Positions 1-9,765 of a stretch of 64,000 nt of DNA are shown here, piece after piece (the stretch's first letter is position 1; the number at the start of each line of letters is the position of its first letter). The notes beneath the pieces were generated by a model. It saw only the letters and a program-made list of their open reading frames with translations, did no database searches and was not told where the DNA came from. The position numbers and the translations under genes are program-made. The stretch comes from Fen-1298 sp050015675 (GTDB lineage: Bacteria; Bacteroidota; Ignavibacteria; UBA10030), in the NCBI GenBank assembly GCA_050015675.1, contig JBEKAY010000010.1, forward strand, positions 20,138-84,137, given 5' to 3'.

Positions 1-23
1 ATTCTTCAACGGAAGAGTAGAAT

Positions 24-800
24 ATGTTTGATAGACAATTAAATAAGATTGATGGCATGATTGGTGACACTAAAACCATCACACAATTATTGATTCATCA
101 AGAATTAGAGAGATTGAAAGCAGATCCTAGACCCAAAAGTCTTTTGCCATTCGGAATGAAGGCGTTTTCCCAAAATGATGAGGATGGTATTATTCGAGAA
201 ATTTTCAATAGAATTGGTACAAAAACAAAAACGTTCGTTGAAATTGGAACCGGCCAGACAGAAAATAACACACTTGCCTTACTTTATGATGATTGGAGTG
301 GATTATGGATTGATGCGGAAATATTAGAAAGCCGATTTCCAAAATTAAAAATTATAACAGCATTTGTAACAAAAGCAAATATCAATAATATCTTAACAAA
401 AAATATGATTACTCCTGATAAGGAGATAGATTTATTATCAATCGATATCGACGGTAATGATTATCATATTTTTGATGCAATTCTTTGTATCAAACCGCGA
501 GTTGTTTGCATCGAATACAATGCAAAATTAATTCCTCCTATAAAATGGTGCATGGAGTACAACGAAAATTACCGGTGGAATGGACGTGATCAATTCGGTG
601 TATCGTTAAAATTTCTGGAATTAAACTTGGTGAAGAAAAAATACAGGTTGGTCGCTTGCAATATCACAGGTGTAAATGCTTTTTTTGTAAGAAGCGATCT
701 TGTAATCAATAAATTTCTCAAACCATTCACAGCAGAAAATCATTATCAACCAGCAAGATATTACTTGTCGGGCTATCTTTCTGGACATCCTACAAATTAG
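24..800 (+). CDS. FkbM-like methyltransferase-fold protein of the polysaccharide cluster
   Basis: 258 aa. The segment 'TFVEIGTG' (about residues 70-77), the later acidic run 'LLSIDIDGNDYHIF' and 'VVCIEYN' follow the layout of a class I SAM-dependent methyltransferase of the FkbM type (glycine-rich SAM loop, then acidic strand ends). The preceding 'FSQNDEDGII' is typical of these surface-glycan-associated proteins. No signal peptide is visible, so it is probably cytoplasmic. The ATG at 24 has a purine-rich stretch (ggaagag) just upstream. It is followed by a flippase and glycosyltransferases on the same strand, so a role in modifying a surface glycan is inferred. The substrate cannot be read from the sequence, and a non-methylating relative is possible. 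Confidence 0.75.
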   Translation: MFDRQLNKIDGMIGDTKTITQLLIHQELERLKADPRPKSLLPFGMKAFSQNDEDGIIREIFNRIGTKTKTFVEIGTGQTENNTLALLYDDWSGLWIDAEILESRFPKLKIITAFVTKANINNILTKNMITPDKEIDLLSIDIDGNDYHIFDAILCIKPRVVCIEYNAKLIPPIKWCMEYNENYRWNGRDQFGVSLKFLELNLVKKKYRLVACNITGVNAFFVRSDLVINKFLKPFTAENHYQPARYYLSGYLSGHPTN

Positions 801-851
801 AGAAGAGAGGAGCAGGAAAAGCATTATTGTTACCAGTGTATTGGCAATAAA

Positions 852-2351
852 ATGCAAACTATGGGAATTGTGATTCAACGGTCCGGGTATACAGCAATGC
901 TATCATATCTTGGCTTTTTCATCGGATATGTTAATATGCTTTGGTTGTTTCCCTACGCATTTCGACCTGAAGAAATCGGGCTTATCAGACTCATGCTATC
1001 TCTTGCAGCTATATTTTCCATTATGGCATCTTTTGGAGGACCTCAGGTAGCAACAAGATTCTTTCCCTATTTTGCGGAATCATTTCCACGCCGGCTTATA
1101 TTTTTTAGGATTCTTATCGGATTTGCATTTATTGGCGTAGTGATATTATCTTTTTGTTTTATTTTCTTTTACGATACTATCACTAATCTCTATTCTGAAA
1201 AATCACCACTTCTTCTTTCTTATTTCTGGTATATCCTTCCATTAGCGGCCAGCCTTATTCTCTATGGTATTCTTGAAGCATTCGTTATCGTTCAAGGATA
1301 CCCACTTGTACCTACACTTTTGCGTGAAGTCTACACGCGGGCGGCTATTACAATGGCAATAACAGCTTTTATTGCTTCAACAGTCTCTCTTTCGGGATTT
1401 CTCTATATCGTATGCATCCTCTATTGTTTCGCACCAGTACTTCTATTTATATATGGATACCGGGAACATATTATTCCTCTTGCAGGATCAGCTGGAACCA
1501 TTAGCAAAACAGAAATGAAAGAAATTGGGCACTTCGGAGCATATTTGTTTATTGGAAATGCCAGCGCAGTTATACTGGCAAACATCGATAGTGTCGTGCT
1601 AAGTGCATATGCTGGATTGACAAGTGCAGGTATCTATGGAATTGCGTTCTTTCTTGCGGTCATTATCGAAATACCGAAACGATCATTATCTCAAGTATTG
1701 ATTCCCATGGTAGTTAAGGCCAATAAAGATCATGACATCAAGGCACTCGATGTACTTTACAAAAAATCTTCTCTCAACCAATTTATAATTGGTGCGGCTA
1801 TCTTTCTTATTGTTTGGTTGAACATTGATGGGATATTTTCTCTTATCCCCCATGGTGATATATATCGTGAGGGGAAATGGGTTGTTCTCTTAATCGCGTT
1901 TGCAAAGTTGTTTGATATGCTTACCGGCATCAATGCAGAAATCATCGGCACATCACAGTATTATCGAATAGAACTTTTTATTGGTTTTATAATCAATCTT
2001 GTTGGAGTCAGTTTGAATATTATCCTTATTCCTTTGTACGGACTCAATGGTGCTGCATGTGCTGTATTCGTATCAGTTTTTTTATATAATAGTATACGGT
2101 TTATTGTCATTGCGATCTTAATGAAGATTCAACCTTTTACAAAGAATACGATAGTTGCCGGGATATACGCGCTACTGACTTATGGAGTAATCTCTATGAT
2201 TCCTTCGTTTCAGGGAACGATTATAGATATTGGTCTTCGAACGATATTCATTGGAGTGATCTTTGGAGGATTGATTTTAGGTTTGCATGTTTCGGAAGAT
2301 ATATCCCGAACATTTCATAAAATTGTCGTGCGTTTTTATTCGCACGGATAA
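852..2351 (+). CDS. Wzx-type oligosaccharide flippase / polysaccharide biosynthesis membrane protein
   Basis: 499 aa, very hydrophobic, with about 12-14 predicted membrane segments spread over the whole length and short charged loops. This is the usual size and layout of MOP-superfamily polysaccharide flippases (Wzx/RfbX). The N-terminus with 'GFFIGYVNMLWLFPYAFRPEEIGLIRLMLSLA' style spacing (first transmembrane helix, loop, second helix) is characteristic. The family moves undecaprenyl-linked sugar repeat units across the inner membrane. It sits between a methyltransferase-like gene and glycosyltransferases, which fits export of the glycan made by this cluster. An alternative start is the ATG at 861; no strong ribosome binding site separates the two. 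Confidence 0.9.
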   Translation: MQTMGIVIQRSGYTAMLSYLGFFIGYVNMLWLFPYAFRPEEIGLIRLMLSLAAIFSIMASFGGPQVATRFFPYFAESFPRRLIFFRILIGFAFIGVVILSFCFIFFYDTITNLYSEKSPLLLSYFWYILPLAASLILYGILEAFVIVQGYPLVPTLLREVYTRAAITMAITAFIASTVSLSGFLYIVCILYCFAPVLLFIYGYREHIIPLAGSAGTISKTEMKEIGHFGAYLFIGNASAVILANIDSVVLSAYAGLTSAGIYGIAFFLAVIIEIPKRSLSQVLIPMVVKANKDHDIKALDVLYKKSSLNQFIIGAAIFLIVWLNIDGIFSLIPHGDIYREGKWVVLLIAFAKLFDMLTGINAEIIGTSQYYRIELFIGFIINLVGVSLNIILIPLYGLNGAACAVFVSVFLYNSIRFIVIAILMKIQPFTKNTIVAGIYALLTYGVISMIPSFQGTIIDIGLRTIFIGVIFGGLILGLHVSEDISRTFHKIVVRFYSHG

Positions 2352-2419
2352 TCATATATGCTCTTGCGAAGTCAAATCAACCCATACGGTACCATGAAAA
2401 AAAGTGTTCAGGGAAGAAA

Positions 2420-3643
2420 ATGAGTTACCGCTTTGTTAAAGTGACCACTTTCTACAGAGATTATCTGCAGCTATACTATGCTGCTCATTCGCAGATTATC
2501 GGGCAAAGTTATGAAGTTCAATATAGACATTTAATGGATCAAGCATATGGATGGTCAGATTTCTATTCGCGCCATCTGCGAACACTTGGTGTAGAAAGCT
2601 ATGAAATTGTCTTCAATGCGGAACATTTACAGCTAGCCTGGGCTCGTGAGCATGGTGTCACAGGATCGTTCAAGGAAATACTTCTTGCACAATTGCAGGC
2701 ATTGCAGCCCGATGTTATTTTTTTTCAGGAGAGCTTCAAGCTCAACGGGGAATGGATATTCAGCCTCCGGGAAAGAATCCCTTCAATCAAACAAGCCATT
2801 GGGTATTGCTGTTCACCTTTTAGTTCTGAATATATAGAGCAGTTTAAAGTTTTTGATTATATGATCGTGTGCTCTCCCCGATTCTATCAGGAATTTCAAA
2901 AACATGGTTTACAGGTTTATCAAATTTATCATGGATTCGAAACGTCTCTCGTTCCGCTCATCGAATCAGAAAATCATTACCCGTTTGTGGATTTCCTTTT
3001 TACCGGTTCACTTGTTCCCGGTTCAGATTTTCATGATACACGTCAACGAGTATTACAACATTTAATCAACTCAAATGTACCGATGGACATTTATGCAAAC
3101 ATTGTTACCATCAAGAAGAAAGATCTTTTCTTTCGCCAGCTTGCATATATAAGTGCATCTCTGCTCAAGAAAATTAGACTTGGTACGCTCGCACAATCAT
3201 TGCCTCTTATCGACAAAGCATATGCACTGCATGAAATGCCGAGAAATCTGAAAGGCATTGAAAGCATTCAAAGAAAAGCCAAACCTCCTTTATTCGGCAT
3301 CGAAATGTTCAAAGCGCTTGCTCATGCAAAAATCAGTTTTAATATTCATGGCGATGTTGCCGGAGAGTATGCGGCAAATGTTCGTCTCTTTGAGGTCACC
3401 GGGGTCGGATCTTGTCTTCTTACGGACTGGAAGAAAAATATCCAAGAGCTTTTTGAACCGGACACTGAAATTGTTACTTATAAATCACCGGATGAATGTA
3501 TTGAAAAAGTGCAATGGCTTCTAGATCATGAGGAAGAATGTTCTGCTATTGCAAAAAGAGGTCAGAAACGCACATTGCGCGATCATAACTATAAAAATCG
3601 AGCTGAACAGCTACATGAAATAATACTAAAGCATTTTCGATAA
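2420..3643 (+). CDS. Glycosyltransferase with CgeB-like / group-1 C-terminal domain
   Basis: 407 aa, with no signal peptide or membrane segments. The C-terminal part (about 320-405) has the typical pattern of the Glyco_trans_1_2/CgeB domain: 'NVRLFEVTGVGSCLLTDW', then 'LFEPDTEIVTYKS', 'ECIEKVQWLLDHEEE', and 'AKRGQKRTLRDHNYKNRA'. The N-terminal half includes 'ALQPDVIFFQ', as in family-4-type folds. It probably transfers a nucleotide-activated sugar to the growing repeat unit at the cytoplasmic face. ATG 2420 has a good binding site (cagggaag). It lies between the flippase and the FdtA/FdtB pair in the same direction. Donor and acceptor are unknown. Confidence 0.85.
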   Translation: MSYRFVKVTTFYRDYLQLYYAAHSQIIGQSYEVQYRHLMDQAYGWSDFYSRHLRTLGVESYEIVFNAEHLQLAWAREHGVTGSFKEILLAQLQALQPDVIFFQESFKLNGEWIFSLRERIPSIKQAIGYCCSPFSSEYIEQFKVFDYMIVCSPRFYQEFQKHGLQVYQIYHGFETSLVPLIESENHYPFVDFLFTGSLVPGSDFHDTRQRVLQHLINSNVPMDIYANIVTIKKKDLFFRQLAYISASLLKKIRLGTLAQSLPLIDKAYALHEMPRNLKGIESIQRKAKPPLFGIEMFKALAHAKISFNIHGDVAGEYAANVRLFEVTGVGSCLLTDWKKNIQELFEPDTEIVTYKSPDECIEKVQWLLDHEEECSAIAKRGQKRTLRDHNYKNRAEQLHEIILKHFR

Positions 3644-3680
3644 GAGGATGCTACATTCTATTACATTTAAATGAGGTCTT

Positions 3681-4046
3681 GTGGCACATTTAATAAATCT
3701 GAAAACTTTTTGCGATCAACGCGGTAATTTGACAGTCATTGAGAAGGTTATTCCTTTTGACATCAAAAGAATATTCTACATTTACGGTGTAGATAATTCT
3801 ATGCGTGGAAAACACAGGCATAAAAAAACAATACAGGCTGCAACATGCATTCAGGGAAAATGTACGATCTGGAATAACGACGGCAAGAAAAAAGAGGAGT
3901 TTGTCTTAGATTCACCGGATAAATGCTTAATTCTTGAACCAACTGACTGGCATAAGATGTACGAATTTTCTCCCGATGCTATTTTGATGGTTCTTGCATC
4001 TGAATACTTCGACTACAATGATTACATCTTCGAGGAGTATGCTTAA
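3681..4046 (+). CDS. dTDP-4-oxo-6-deoxyhexose 3,4-ketoisomerase-like cupin (FdtA/QdtA/WxcM family)
   Basis: 121 aa single-domain cupin. The signature 'FCDQRGNLTVIE', 'FDIKRIFYIYGVD', 'RGKHRHKKTIQAATCIQG' and 'DWHKMYEFSPDAILMVLASEYFD' is that of the FdtA/QdtA/WxcM sugar ketoisomerases; the His residues of 'GKHRHKK' line the active site in the family. It would convert dTDP-4-keto-6-deoxyglucose to the 3-keto sugar. Its stop overlaps the start of the aminotransferase by one base, so the two are translationally coupled and act in sequence. The start is GTG, preceded by gagg at a normal distance. Whether the product is the Fuc3N or Qui3N series cannot be decided from the sequence. Confidence 0.88.
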   Translation: MAHLINLKTFCDQRGNLTVIEKVIPFDIKRIFYIYGVDNSMRGKHRHKKTIQAATCIQGKCTIWNNDGKKKEEFVLDSPDKCLILEPTDWHKMYEFSPDAILMVLASEYFDYNDYIFEEYA

Positions 4047-5131
4047 TGATTGAGTATGAAAATCTTGCTAAAGCGAACCAGAAATTCTTCGAAGAGTACG
4101 AGCGAGACTTCAAAGATACGCTACAGCACGGATGGTTCATTCTGGGATCGAAAGTAGAAGGGTTTGAACATTCCTTTGCGGAATATTGCGGTGTAAAGCT
4201 TTGTATCGGCGTTGCTTCCGGCTTAGACGCGCTGATTCTTTCGCTGCATGCATGCCAATTCCAACCGGGAGATGAAATTCTTGTACCATCAAACACATAT
4301 ATTGCAACTATTCTTTCCGTACTTCAATGTCGGTTAACACCTATACTGGTTGAACCCGATATCCGAACATATAATATAGACCCGTCAAAACTGGAAGCTC
4401 ATATTACTTCACGTACACGGGTTATTATGCTTGTTCATTTGTACGGAAAATCGTGCGATATGGATCCAATATTAGCAATAGCAAAAAAGCACAATATACA
4501 CATCGTTGAAGATTGTGCCCAAGCACATGGTACGATGTATAAAGGAAGCAAGGTTGGAAGTTTTGGCGAGTATGGTGCATTCAGCTTCTATCCGACAAAG
4601 AATCTCGGCTGTCTTGGTGACGGCGGTGCGATTCTTGTTCAAACAACGGAAAAAGCGGAGACCCTTCGAAAACTTCGTAATTATGGTTCCGCAAAAAAAT
4701 ACTATAATGATATCGTTGGCTTTAATTCACGGCTTGATGAAGTACAGGCTGGGTTTCTTTCTATCAAATTAAAATATCTGGACGAAATTAATAATCACAA
4801 ACGAAAATTGGCACAATTGTACAATGAAGGATTGAAAAACGATTTTATCAAACCGGCGATTCATAAAGATTATTACGATGTTTATCATATTTATAATGTC
4901 CGCCATGAACGGCGGGATGAATTAAAAGAATATTTATTCAAACATGGAGTGAAAACCGATATTCATTATCCGGTACCTCCGCATGCTCAACAAGCAATGC
5001 GGGGTTTGATCAAAGGCGGTCCTTTTCCTATCTCGGAAGAAATTCACCGGACGACTCTAAGTCTTCCTATCTCTTTTTTTCATACTGAACAAGATATCGA
5101 GCAAGTTGTTGAAATCGCAAATAAATTTTAA
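4046..5131 (+). CDS. DegT/DnrJ/EryC1/StrS aminotransferase (FdtB-like sugar 3-aminotransferase)
   Basis: 361 aa, the normal length for the family. PLP-binding residues are visible: 'EDCAQAHG' with D156 for the pyridine nitrogen, and the Schiff-base lysine K185 in 'FSFYPTKNLGCLGDGG'. The C-terminal 'HIYNVRHERRDELKEYLFKHGVKTDIHYPVPPHAQ' is typical of sugar aminotransferases. It would aminate the 3-keto-6-deoxyhexose made by the ketoisomerase encoded directly upstream (1-base overlap), giving a dTDP-3-amino-3,6-dideoxyhexose. No acetyltransferase follows, so N-acylation, if any, is encoded elsewhere. Confidence 0.92.
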   Translation: MIEYENLAKANQKFFEEYERDFKDTLQHGWFILGSKVEGFEHSFAEYCGVKLCIGVASGLDALILSLHACQFQPGDEILVPSNTYIATILSVLQCRLTPILVEPDIRTYNIDPSKLEAHITSRTRVIMLVHLYGKSCDMDPILAIAKKHNIHIVEDCAQAHGTMYKGSKVGSFGEYGAFSFYPTKNLGCLGDGGAILVQTTEKAETLRKLRNYGSAKKYYNDIVGFNSRLDEVQAGFLSIKLKYLDEINNHKRKLAQLYNEGLKNDFIKPAIHKDYYDVYHIYNVRHERRDELKEYLFKHGVKTDIHYPVPPHAQQAMRGLIKGGPFPISEEIHRTTLSLPISFFHTEQDIEQVVEIANKF

Positions 5132-5156
5132 TGCCGCTAAAGAGAAAAGAAAAAAC

Positions 5157-5822
5157 GTGAACATCGACCATCTATCTGTTAATGATAACAGACAGTACGA
5201 TTTTACGCATTATCCGGACGAAGAGAGAAAAGAGTACAACATAATTTCCGGGTTAATCCAGAATGGCGCTACTGTCGTAGATCTTGGCTACGGTAACGGA
5301 TCGCTACTTGTTTGGCTTCAGAAAGATCACTCGGCAAGAATTAAAGGAGTCGAATTATCACCAAGCGGAATTCAAGCTTGCCAGGCAAAGGAATTGGATG
5401 TTGTTCAAAGCCGCATCGATGAACACAATCCGTTTGAAGATAATAGTTTTGATTATGCCGTCTGTAACGTCACGATTCAAATGGTAATGTATCCGGAAGT
5501 GTTTTTAAGTGAGATGAAACGCATCGCCCGGTACCAGATCATTTCGTTCCCGAACTTCGCGTTCTATCGTAATCGCATTCAATTCGTTCTCTCTGGAAAG
5601 ATGCCGACACATATGTTATTTGGCTATCAGTGGTACAGTACAGGTCATATCCATCAATTGTCACTGAAAGATTTTAAAAACTTAGTATATATTGCCGGCG
5701 GATTAGAAATAAGGGAACTGCATTGTGTCGGGATAGATAATTTCTTGAAAAAGTTTTTTATGCAGAACTTCCCTAATTTGTTTATGCATATTCCCATCAT
5801 GCTTCTCGAGAAAAATGGTTAA
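5157..5822 (+). CDS. MetW-like class I methyltransferase
   Basis: About 221 aa. 'VVDLGYGNGSLLVWL' is the SAM-binding glycine loop, followed by 'KGVELS', 'DNSFDYAVCNVTIQMV' and 'RIARYQIISFPNFAFYRNRIQFVLSGKMP', which closely follow MetW proteins. MetW usually partners MetX in methionine synthesis, but relatives inside glycan clusters are common and this one has no MetX beside it, so the role is open. The frame is open back to a TTG at 5106 inside the previous gene. The GTG at 5157, after a purine-rich stretch and 25 bases beyond the aminotransferase stop, is the more likely start. Confidence 0.82.
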   Translation: MNIDHLSVNDNRQYDFTHYPDEERKEYNIISGLIQNGATVVDLGYGNGSLLVWLQKDHSARIKGVELSPSGIQACQAKELDVVQSRIDEHNPFEDNSFDYAVCNVTIQMVMYPEVFLSEMKRIARYQIISFPNFAFYRNRIQFVLSGKMPTHMLFGYQWYSTGHIHQLSLKDFKNLVYIAGGLEIRELHCVGIDNFLKKFFMQNFPNLFMHIPIMLLEKNG

Positions 5823-5869
5823 GCAGCGTTCTTACTGAAAACAGAAATGTTTTTATCTAAAGGAATTGT

Positions 5870-6598
5870 ATGCTGAAGAGACTTGCGAAGATTATTAAGA
5901 AAGAACAATTTCAGCCGGGTATTCTTGCCCTATTTACAAATCCATTTTATTTTGCGAGGCGCGGGTTATATCGCGGTATGGTTGAATATGGCCCTTTTAT
6001 TACAGGGAAGACGCTCGATGTGGGATGCGGTCAGAGGCCGTATGAGCATCTCGTAGCGAGCAAAAAGTATATCGGACTTGAACTTGATACTCCCGCAGCG
6101 CGTAAGATGAATAAAGCGGATCTTTACTATAGGGGAAAACGGTTTCCTTTTCGAAAGGGAGCTTTTGATTCAGTCATGATCAATCAGGTATTTGAACATG
6201 TCTTTAATCCGGACGAGTTTCTTCAGGAAGTAAATCGGGTTCTGAAACATGGCGGTAGAGTTCTCATGACGGTTCCGTTTGTTTGGGATGAACATGAACA
6301 GCCGCATGACTATGCGCGATACTCGTCATTCGGGCTTGCTTGGGTTTTAAATAAAAATGGATTTAAAATTGTAAAGCAGAAAAAAAGTGTCAATGATATC
6401 GGCATTCTTTTTCAACTGGTGAATGGATTCATTTATAAGAAAGTAGAAACGCGATTCCTTTTGCTCAATCACCTCTTCTATCTTTTCTTGATCGCACCGT
6501 TCAATATCCTCGGTGCATTCCTAACAATGATCACGCCGAAGAGTACTGATTTATATCTTGACAATATTCTTTTAGCTGAAAAAATCCGAAATGCATAA
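5870..6598 (+). CDS. Class I SAM-dependent methyltransferase (Methyltransf_11 type)
   Basis: 242 aa. 'GKTLDVGCGQRPYEHLV' is motif I of a class I methyltransferase, 'KYIGLELD' the ribose-binding acidic strand, and 'FDSVMINQVFEHVFNPDEFLQEVNRVLKHGGRVLMTVPFVWDEHEQPHDYAR' (motifs II-III, read with gaps) is typical of methyltransferases in lipopolysaccharide and capsule loci. The binding site taaagga precedes the ATG. It overlaps the next glycosyltransferase by 8 bases, so the two are co-transcribed. A hydrophobic stretch near residues 195-220 might associate with the membrane. The substrate is unknown. Confidence 0.85.
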   Translation: MLKRLAKIIKKEQFQPGILALFTNPFYFARRGLYRGMVEYGPFITGKTLDVGCGQRPYEHLVASKKYIGLELDTPAARKMNKADLYYRGKRFPFRKGAFDSVMINQVFEHVFNPDEFLQEVNRVLKHGGRVLMTVPFVWDEHEQPHDYARYSSFGLAWVLNKNGFKIVKQKKSVNDIGILFQLVNGFIYKKVETRFLLLNHLFYLFLIAPFNILGAFLTMITPKSTDLYLDNILLAEKIRNA

Positions 6599-7577
6599 TT
6601 TTTGCACGTTATTCGATTCACACTACTTTTCCCGCGGCGTTGCAATGTACGAATCGCTTGCGCAGGTATGCGATAATTTTCACCTCTATGTCTTTGCATT
6701 TGACGACACTTGCCTGCAGGCACTTAACTTTCTAAACTACCCGCATATGACTGTCATTTCACTGGCTGAATTTGAAGATGATGAATTACTGCGAGTCAAG
6801 CCTGAACGGTTCGTTGCAGAGTATTGCTGGACGTGTACCTCCTCGACAATTCTCTATGTGCTGGAGCGTTTCCATGTCGATCAATGCACGTATCTTGATG
6901 CAGATTTATTTTTTTTTAGTTCTCCCGCCATTCTCTTTGAAGAGTTAGGGGACAATTCAATCCTCATCACAAAGCATCGCTACACGCCGAAGTACGATAA
7001 GGCAAGAAAAAGCGGAACATACTGCGTACAATTTATATCATTCAGAAATGATGCGCGTGCCATGAAAGCACTCAGATGGTGGCGAGACCGATGTATTGAA
7101 TGGTGCTACGCGCGATTGGAAGATGGAAAGTTTGGGGATCAACTGTATTTAGAAGATTGGCCTCAAAGATTTGAAGGTGTACATGTACTGCAGCATCTGG
7201 GCGGCGGGCTGGCGGCATGGAATATCCAGCAGTATAATATATACTTGCGCGATGGAAAACTTTGGGGAAAGGAATATAGAACAGGGAAAGAATTTCCCGC
7301 TGTTTTCTACCATTTTCATTATGTGCGTTTATTTCGCAATGGTTTCATTGAATTAGGAAGACGTGAGCTTTCTACTGCGGTTCTGGCTCTTTTCTATCGG
7401 CCATATATTCAGACTCTTCAAGACCTCGGGAATCGATTTAAGAACGTTTCTCCTTCATTCAATCTGCATGGAATGTCTGATTACCAGAGAAACTGGAAAA
7501 CACCATTATTGTTTCTTTACCGTAAGCTTACACGCAGCTACCACATATACTGCTTGAATTCTTTCCTCAAAAAATGA
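6591..7577 (+). CDS. GT-A fold glycosyltransferase with DxD motif
   Basis: 328 aa. It begins with 'NFCTLFDSHYFSRGVAMYESL', typical of GT8-like and nucleotide-diphospho-sugar transferases that align a mobile N-terminal strand. 'TYLDADLFFFSSP' supplies the metal-binding D103-x-D105. Later 'FGDQLYLEDWP' and 'HLGGGLAAWNI' match the acceptor-side motifs of the same group. No transmembrane segment is seen, so it should act at the cytoplasmic face. It is the last plus-strand gene of the polysaccharide cluster and converges on the glycosyltransferase at 7597-8865 with only 19 bases between them. Confidence 0.85.
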   Translation: MHNFCTLFDSHYFSRGVAMYESLAQVCDNFHLYVFAFDDTCLQALNFLNYPHMTVISLAEFEDDELLRVKPERFVAEYCWTCTSSTILYVLERFHVDQCTYLDADLFFFSSPAILFEELGDNSILITKHRYTPKYDKARKSGTYCVQFISFRNDARAMKALRWWRDRCIEWCYARLEDGKFGDQLYLEDWPQRFEGVHVLQHLGGGLAAWNIQQYNIYLRDGKLWGKEYRTGKEFPAVFYHFHYVRLFRNGFIELGRRELSTAVLALFYRPYIQTLQDLGNRFKNVSPSFNLHGMSDYQRNWKTPLLFLYRKLTRSYHIYCLNSFLKK

Positions 7578-7596
7578 AAAGAGTGATAACAGGAGA

Positions 7597-8865
7597 TCAT
7601 ACTGCAGCAATGGTTTCTCGAAGTATTTGAGCTAACTTCATTGCAATTTCTTTTCTATCATACTGTTGTACTGCATGTATATCAGACTTGAAATCTTTTA
7701 TACGTTCAAAGAATTCCTTGCCGTCAGCAGTTAAGGGAAAAATCACGCCAGCGTTTGCCTCTTCGAGTATTCTTTGCACTTCTTCATTGGCATCTCCGAA
7801 TGCAAGAATGGGTTTTCCCGACCGAAGATACTCAAACAGTTTACCTGGTACATGACGTTTCTCTGAAGCACATACCAACAAGTACGACGTAGCGCTTATT
7901 TCTTCGAGCATTTGTTTATATGGCAAAAATCCTTTGTACTCTGTTCGATCACTCAATCCTGCATCTTGTATTGACTGCCGAATATCCGGCCCAACTGTAC
8001 CGACAAACATAATCTTGAGATTTCTTCCGTTATTTATTTCCTTCCGAAGAGTTGTCCAGAGTCTCTGGGGATTTTGATGATCGAAGATATTCCCTGCATG
8101 CAAAAGGATTTCTGTTTTGTTTGCATTCTTCTGAGTATAATTACAAAACGCTTCTTCGTCATATCCCCAATAGAGAACTTGTGTTTTATCTTTAATCTGG
8201 GGATACCGCCGTTCATAATCTTCTTTCATGCTATTTGTGACAAAAACTACCTGTGAAGATTCTTCCAACACAGAACGTTCAAGAGACCGATCAATGGTGC
8301 GTGTGAGCGCACTTCTTTTGAAGTCTCGATAGTACGCTATATCCACCCACGGATCGATGAATACAGGAACGTGCGGAATGCCAAATTCCTTGCCCAGCTT
8401 TTTCCCAACCAACAATGTCGTATGCGGTGGGCCAATAGATACAATTGCTTGAATGTTTTCGGAACGAAGAATTTGTTTTCCTTTGCGAACGGCATTCCAG
8501 TACCAGCCAATTCGTGCATCCGGAATAAATAAATTCATCCGAGTCCAAACAGCAAGTCTATGTCGTAAGCTGCGATTTGTTTTTGATATTGTCTCGGAGG
8601 CTGTTAAAGGCGCATCTTTCTTTTTCCCAAGCAGGCGGCGATAGAGGCCGAAGGGTTCTATTGTTCGTGCTTTGAAAACTTTTAGATTGGGGGCGACCTC
8701 TTTTAGCAATGATTCGTCTTGAGAGGAAAAGGTATCTACATCTGCTGTGAGAACAATCGGCTGCCAGCCGAATTGCGGCAGATGCCGAATTATTCCCAGC
8801 GGCCAATGCACCGTCGCTTTGCCTGAAGGCGGCCAGAAATATGTAATGAATAAAACCTTTTGCAT
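7597..8865 (-). CDS. Family 4 glycosyltransferase (GT-B fold)
   Basis: 422 aa. The N-terminus 'VLFITYFWPPSGKATVHWPLGIIRHLPQFGW' is the typical N-terminal domain of GT4 enzymes of surface-glycan loci. In the C-terminal domain, 'EILLHAGNIFD', 'MFVGTVG' and 'PGKLFEYLRSGKPILAFGD' carry the group-1 donor-binding motif (an EX-type Glu in 'KLFEYL'). It is transcribed opposite to the rest of the cluster and closes it. The substrate cannot be predicted. Confidence 0.9.
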   Translation of the reverse strand: MQKVLFITYFWPPSGKATVHWPLGIIRHLPQFGWQPIVLTADVDTFSSQDESLLKEVAPNLKVFKARTIEPFGLYRRLLGKKKDAPLTASETISKTNRSLRHRLAVWTRMNLFIPDARIGWYWNAVRKGKQILRSENIQAIVSIGPPHTTLLVGKKLGKEFGIPHVPVFIDPWVDIAYYRDFKRSALTRTIDRSLERSVLEESSQVVFVTNSMKEDYERRYPQIKDKTQVLYWGYDEEAFCNYTQKNANKTEILLHAGNIFDHQNPQRLWTTLRKEINNGRNLKIMFVGTVGPDIRQSIQDAGLSDRTEYKGFLPYKQMLEEISATSYLLVCASEKRHVPGKLFEYLRSGKPILAFGDANEEVQRILEEANAGVIFPLTADGKEFFERIKDFKSDIHAVQQYDRKEIAMKLAQILRETIAAV

Positions 8866-8961
8866 AAATAAGTGTGCTAATGTACTGTGATTCTAACGGA
8901 ATGTCAAAAAAGAATAGAAAGATGGTCAACAAGAATTTTGTGTGAATTTATAAAACTTATC

Positions 8962-9546
8962 TTACCGAACCATCCCGAACATTTTGTTCTTTGCTGTCAT
9001 CTTCAAAAAGTACTGAAGACGTTGTGTGAATACATCGGCACGATGGCGTGAGGCATCTATCCATCCAGCGCGGATACGTTTGTACGATTCCGGAAAACGT
9101 ATAAAATTATTCCACACAAGAGGATCTGCTTTCAGTGCATCAAGGATATCTTGTGGAATAATAAATATCTTCACCCTCACCGATTGTTTTGAGCTGTTCG
9201 TTTCTTTTTCCATATGATGTTGAATAATTTCGAGTCCAAAGCGAGTCATCTTTTTTGCTTTGATCAACCGGCGCACCCGTTCCTTGTTCATCTCTGAAAG
9301 CTTGCTGCCTTTTCTTCTTGGACTAAATCGCTGCAAGCAGGATATTTCATCTTTTGGTTTTAGCGTGCTATCGATCCAGCCGTAGCAAAGTGCCTCTTCC
9401 ACGGCGTCGTTGTACGGTATGCGTGGCTTACCGCTGTTCTTCTTATAGTAGACGAGCCAGATTTCCGGTTCCGAACGATGGTTCTTTGCCAACCACGACC
9501 GCCATTGTTTTCTGTTCGCAGCGTAATAAGTTTTGCCGATTTTCAT
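8962..9546 (-). CDS. YdeI/OmpD-associated family protein
   Basis: 194 aa. 'YAANRKQWRSWLAKNH', 'EIWLVYYKKNSGKPRIPYNDAVEEALCYGWIDSTLK' and the later 'DPLVWNNFIRFPESYKRIRAGWIDASRHRADVFTQRLQYFLKMTAKNK' (read in parts) match the YdeI family of small cytoplasmic proteins, annotated as bacteriocin-protection or OmpD-associated. The molecular function is not established. It stands alone between the polysaccharide cluster and an AHSA1 gene. Confidence 0.88.
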   Translation of the reverse strand: MKIGKTYYAANRKQWRSWLAKNHRSEPEIWLVYYKKNSGKPRIPYNDAVEEALCYGWIDSTLKPKDEISCLQRFSPRRKGSKLSEMNKERVRRLIKAKKMTRFGLEIIQHHMEKETNSSKQSVRVKIFIIPQDILDALKADPLVWNNFIRFPESYKRIRAGWIDASRHRADVFTQRLQYFLKMTAKNKMFGMVR

Positions 9547-9765
9547 ATGAGTTTAAATTAATAAAGTATGTGTAAGTGAAGAGAATCGCTTGAGAAAAAT
9601 ATTACCCAGTATTCCATTCAACTGCAAGTACCTCGCTTGTTCAATCATTCCGACCGAGATGGTGGAACGAAATCTCGATTAAATATTGTTACACTTTTTG
9701 AATATGGTGTTTGAATATATCCAACATAATATCCCTCATCACAATTCAAAGGAAAGGCACAACTC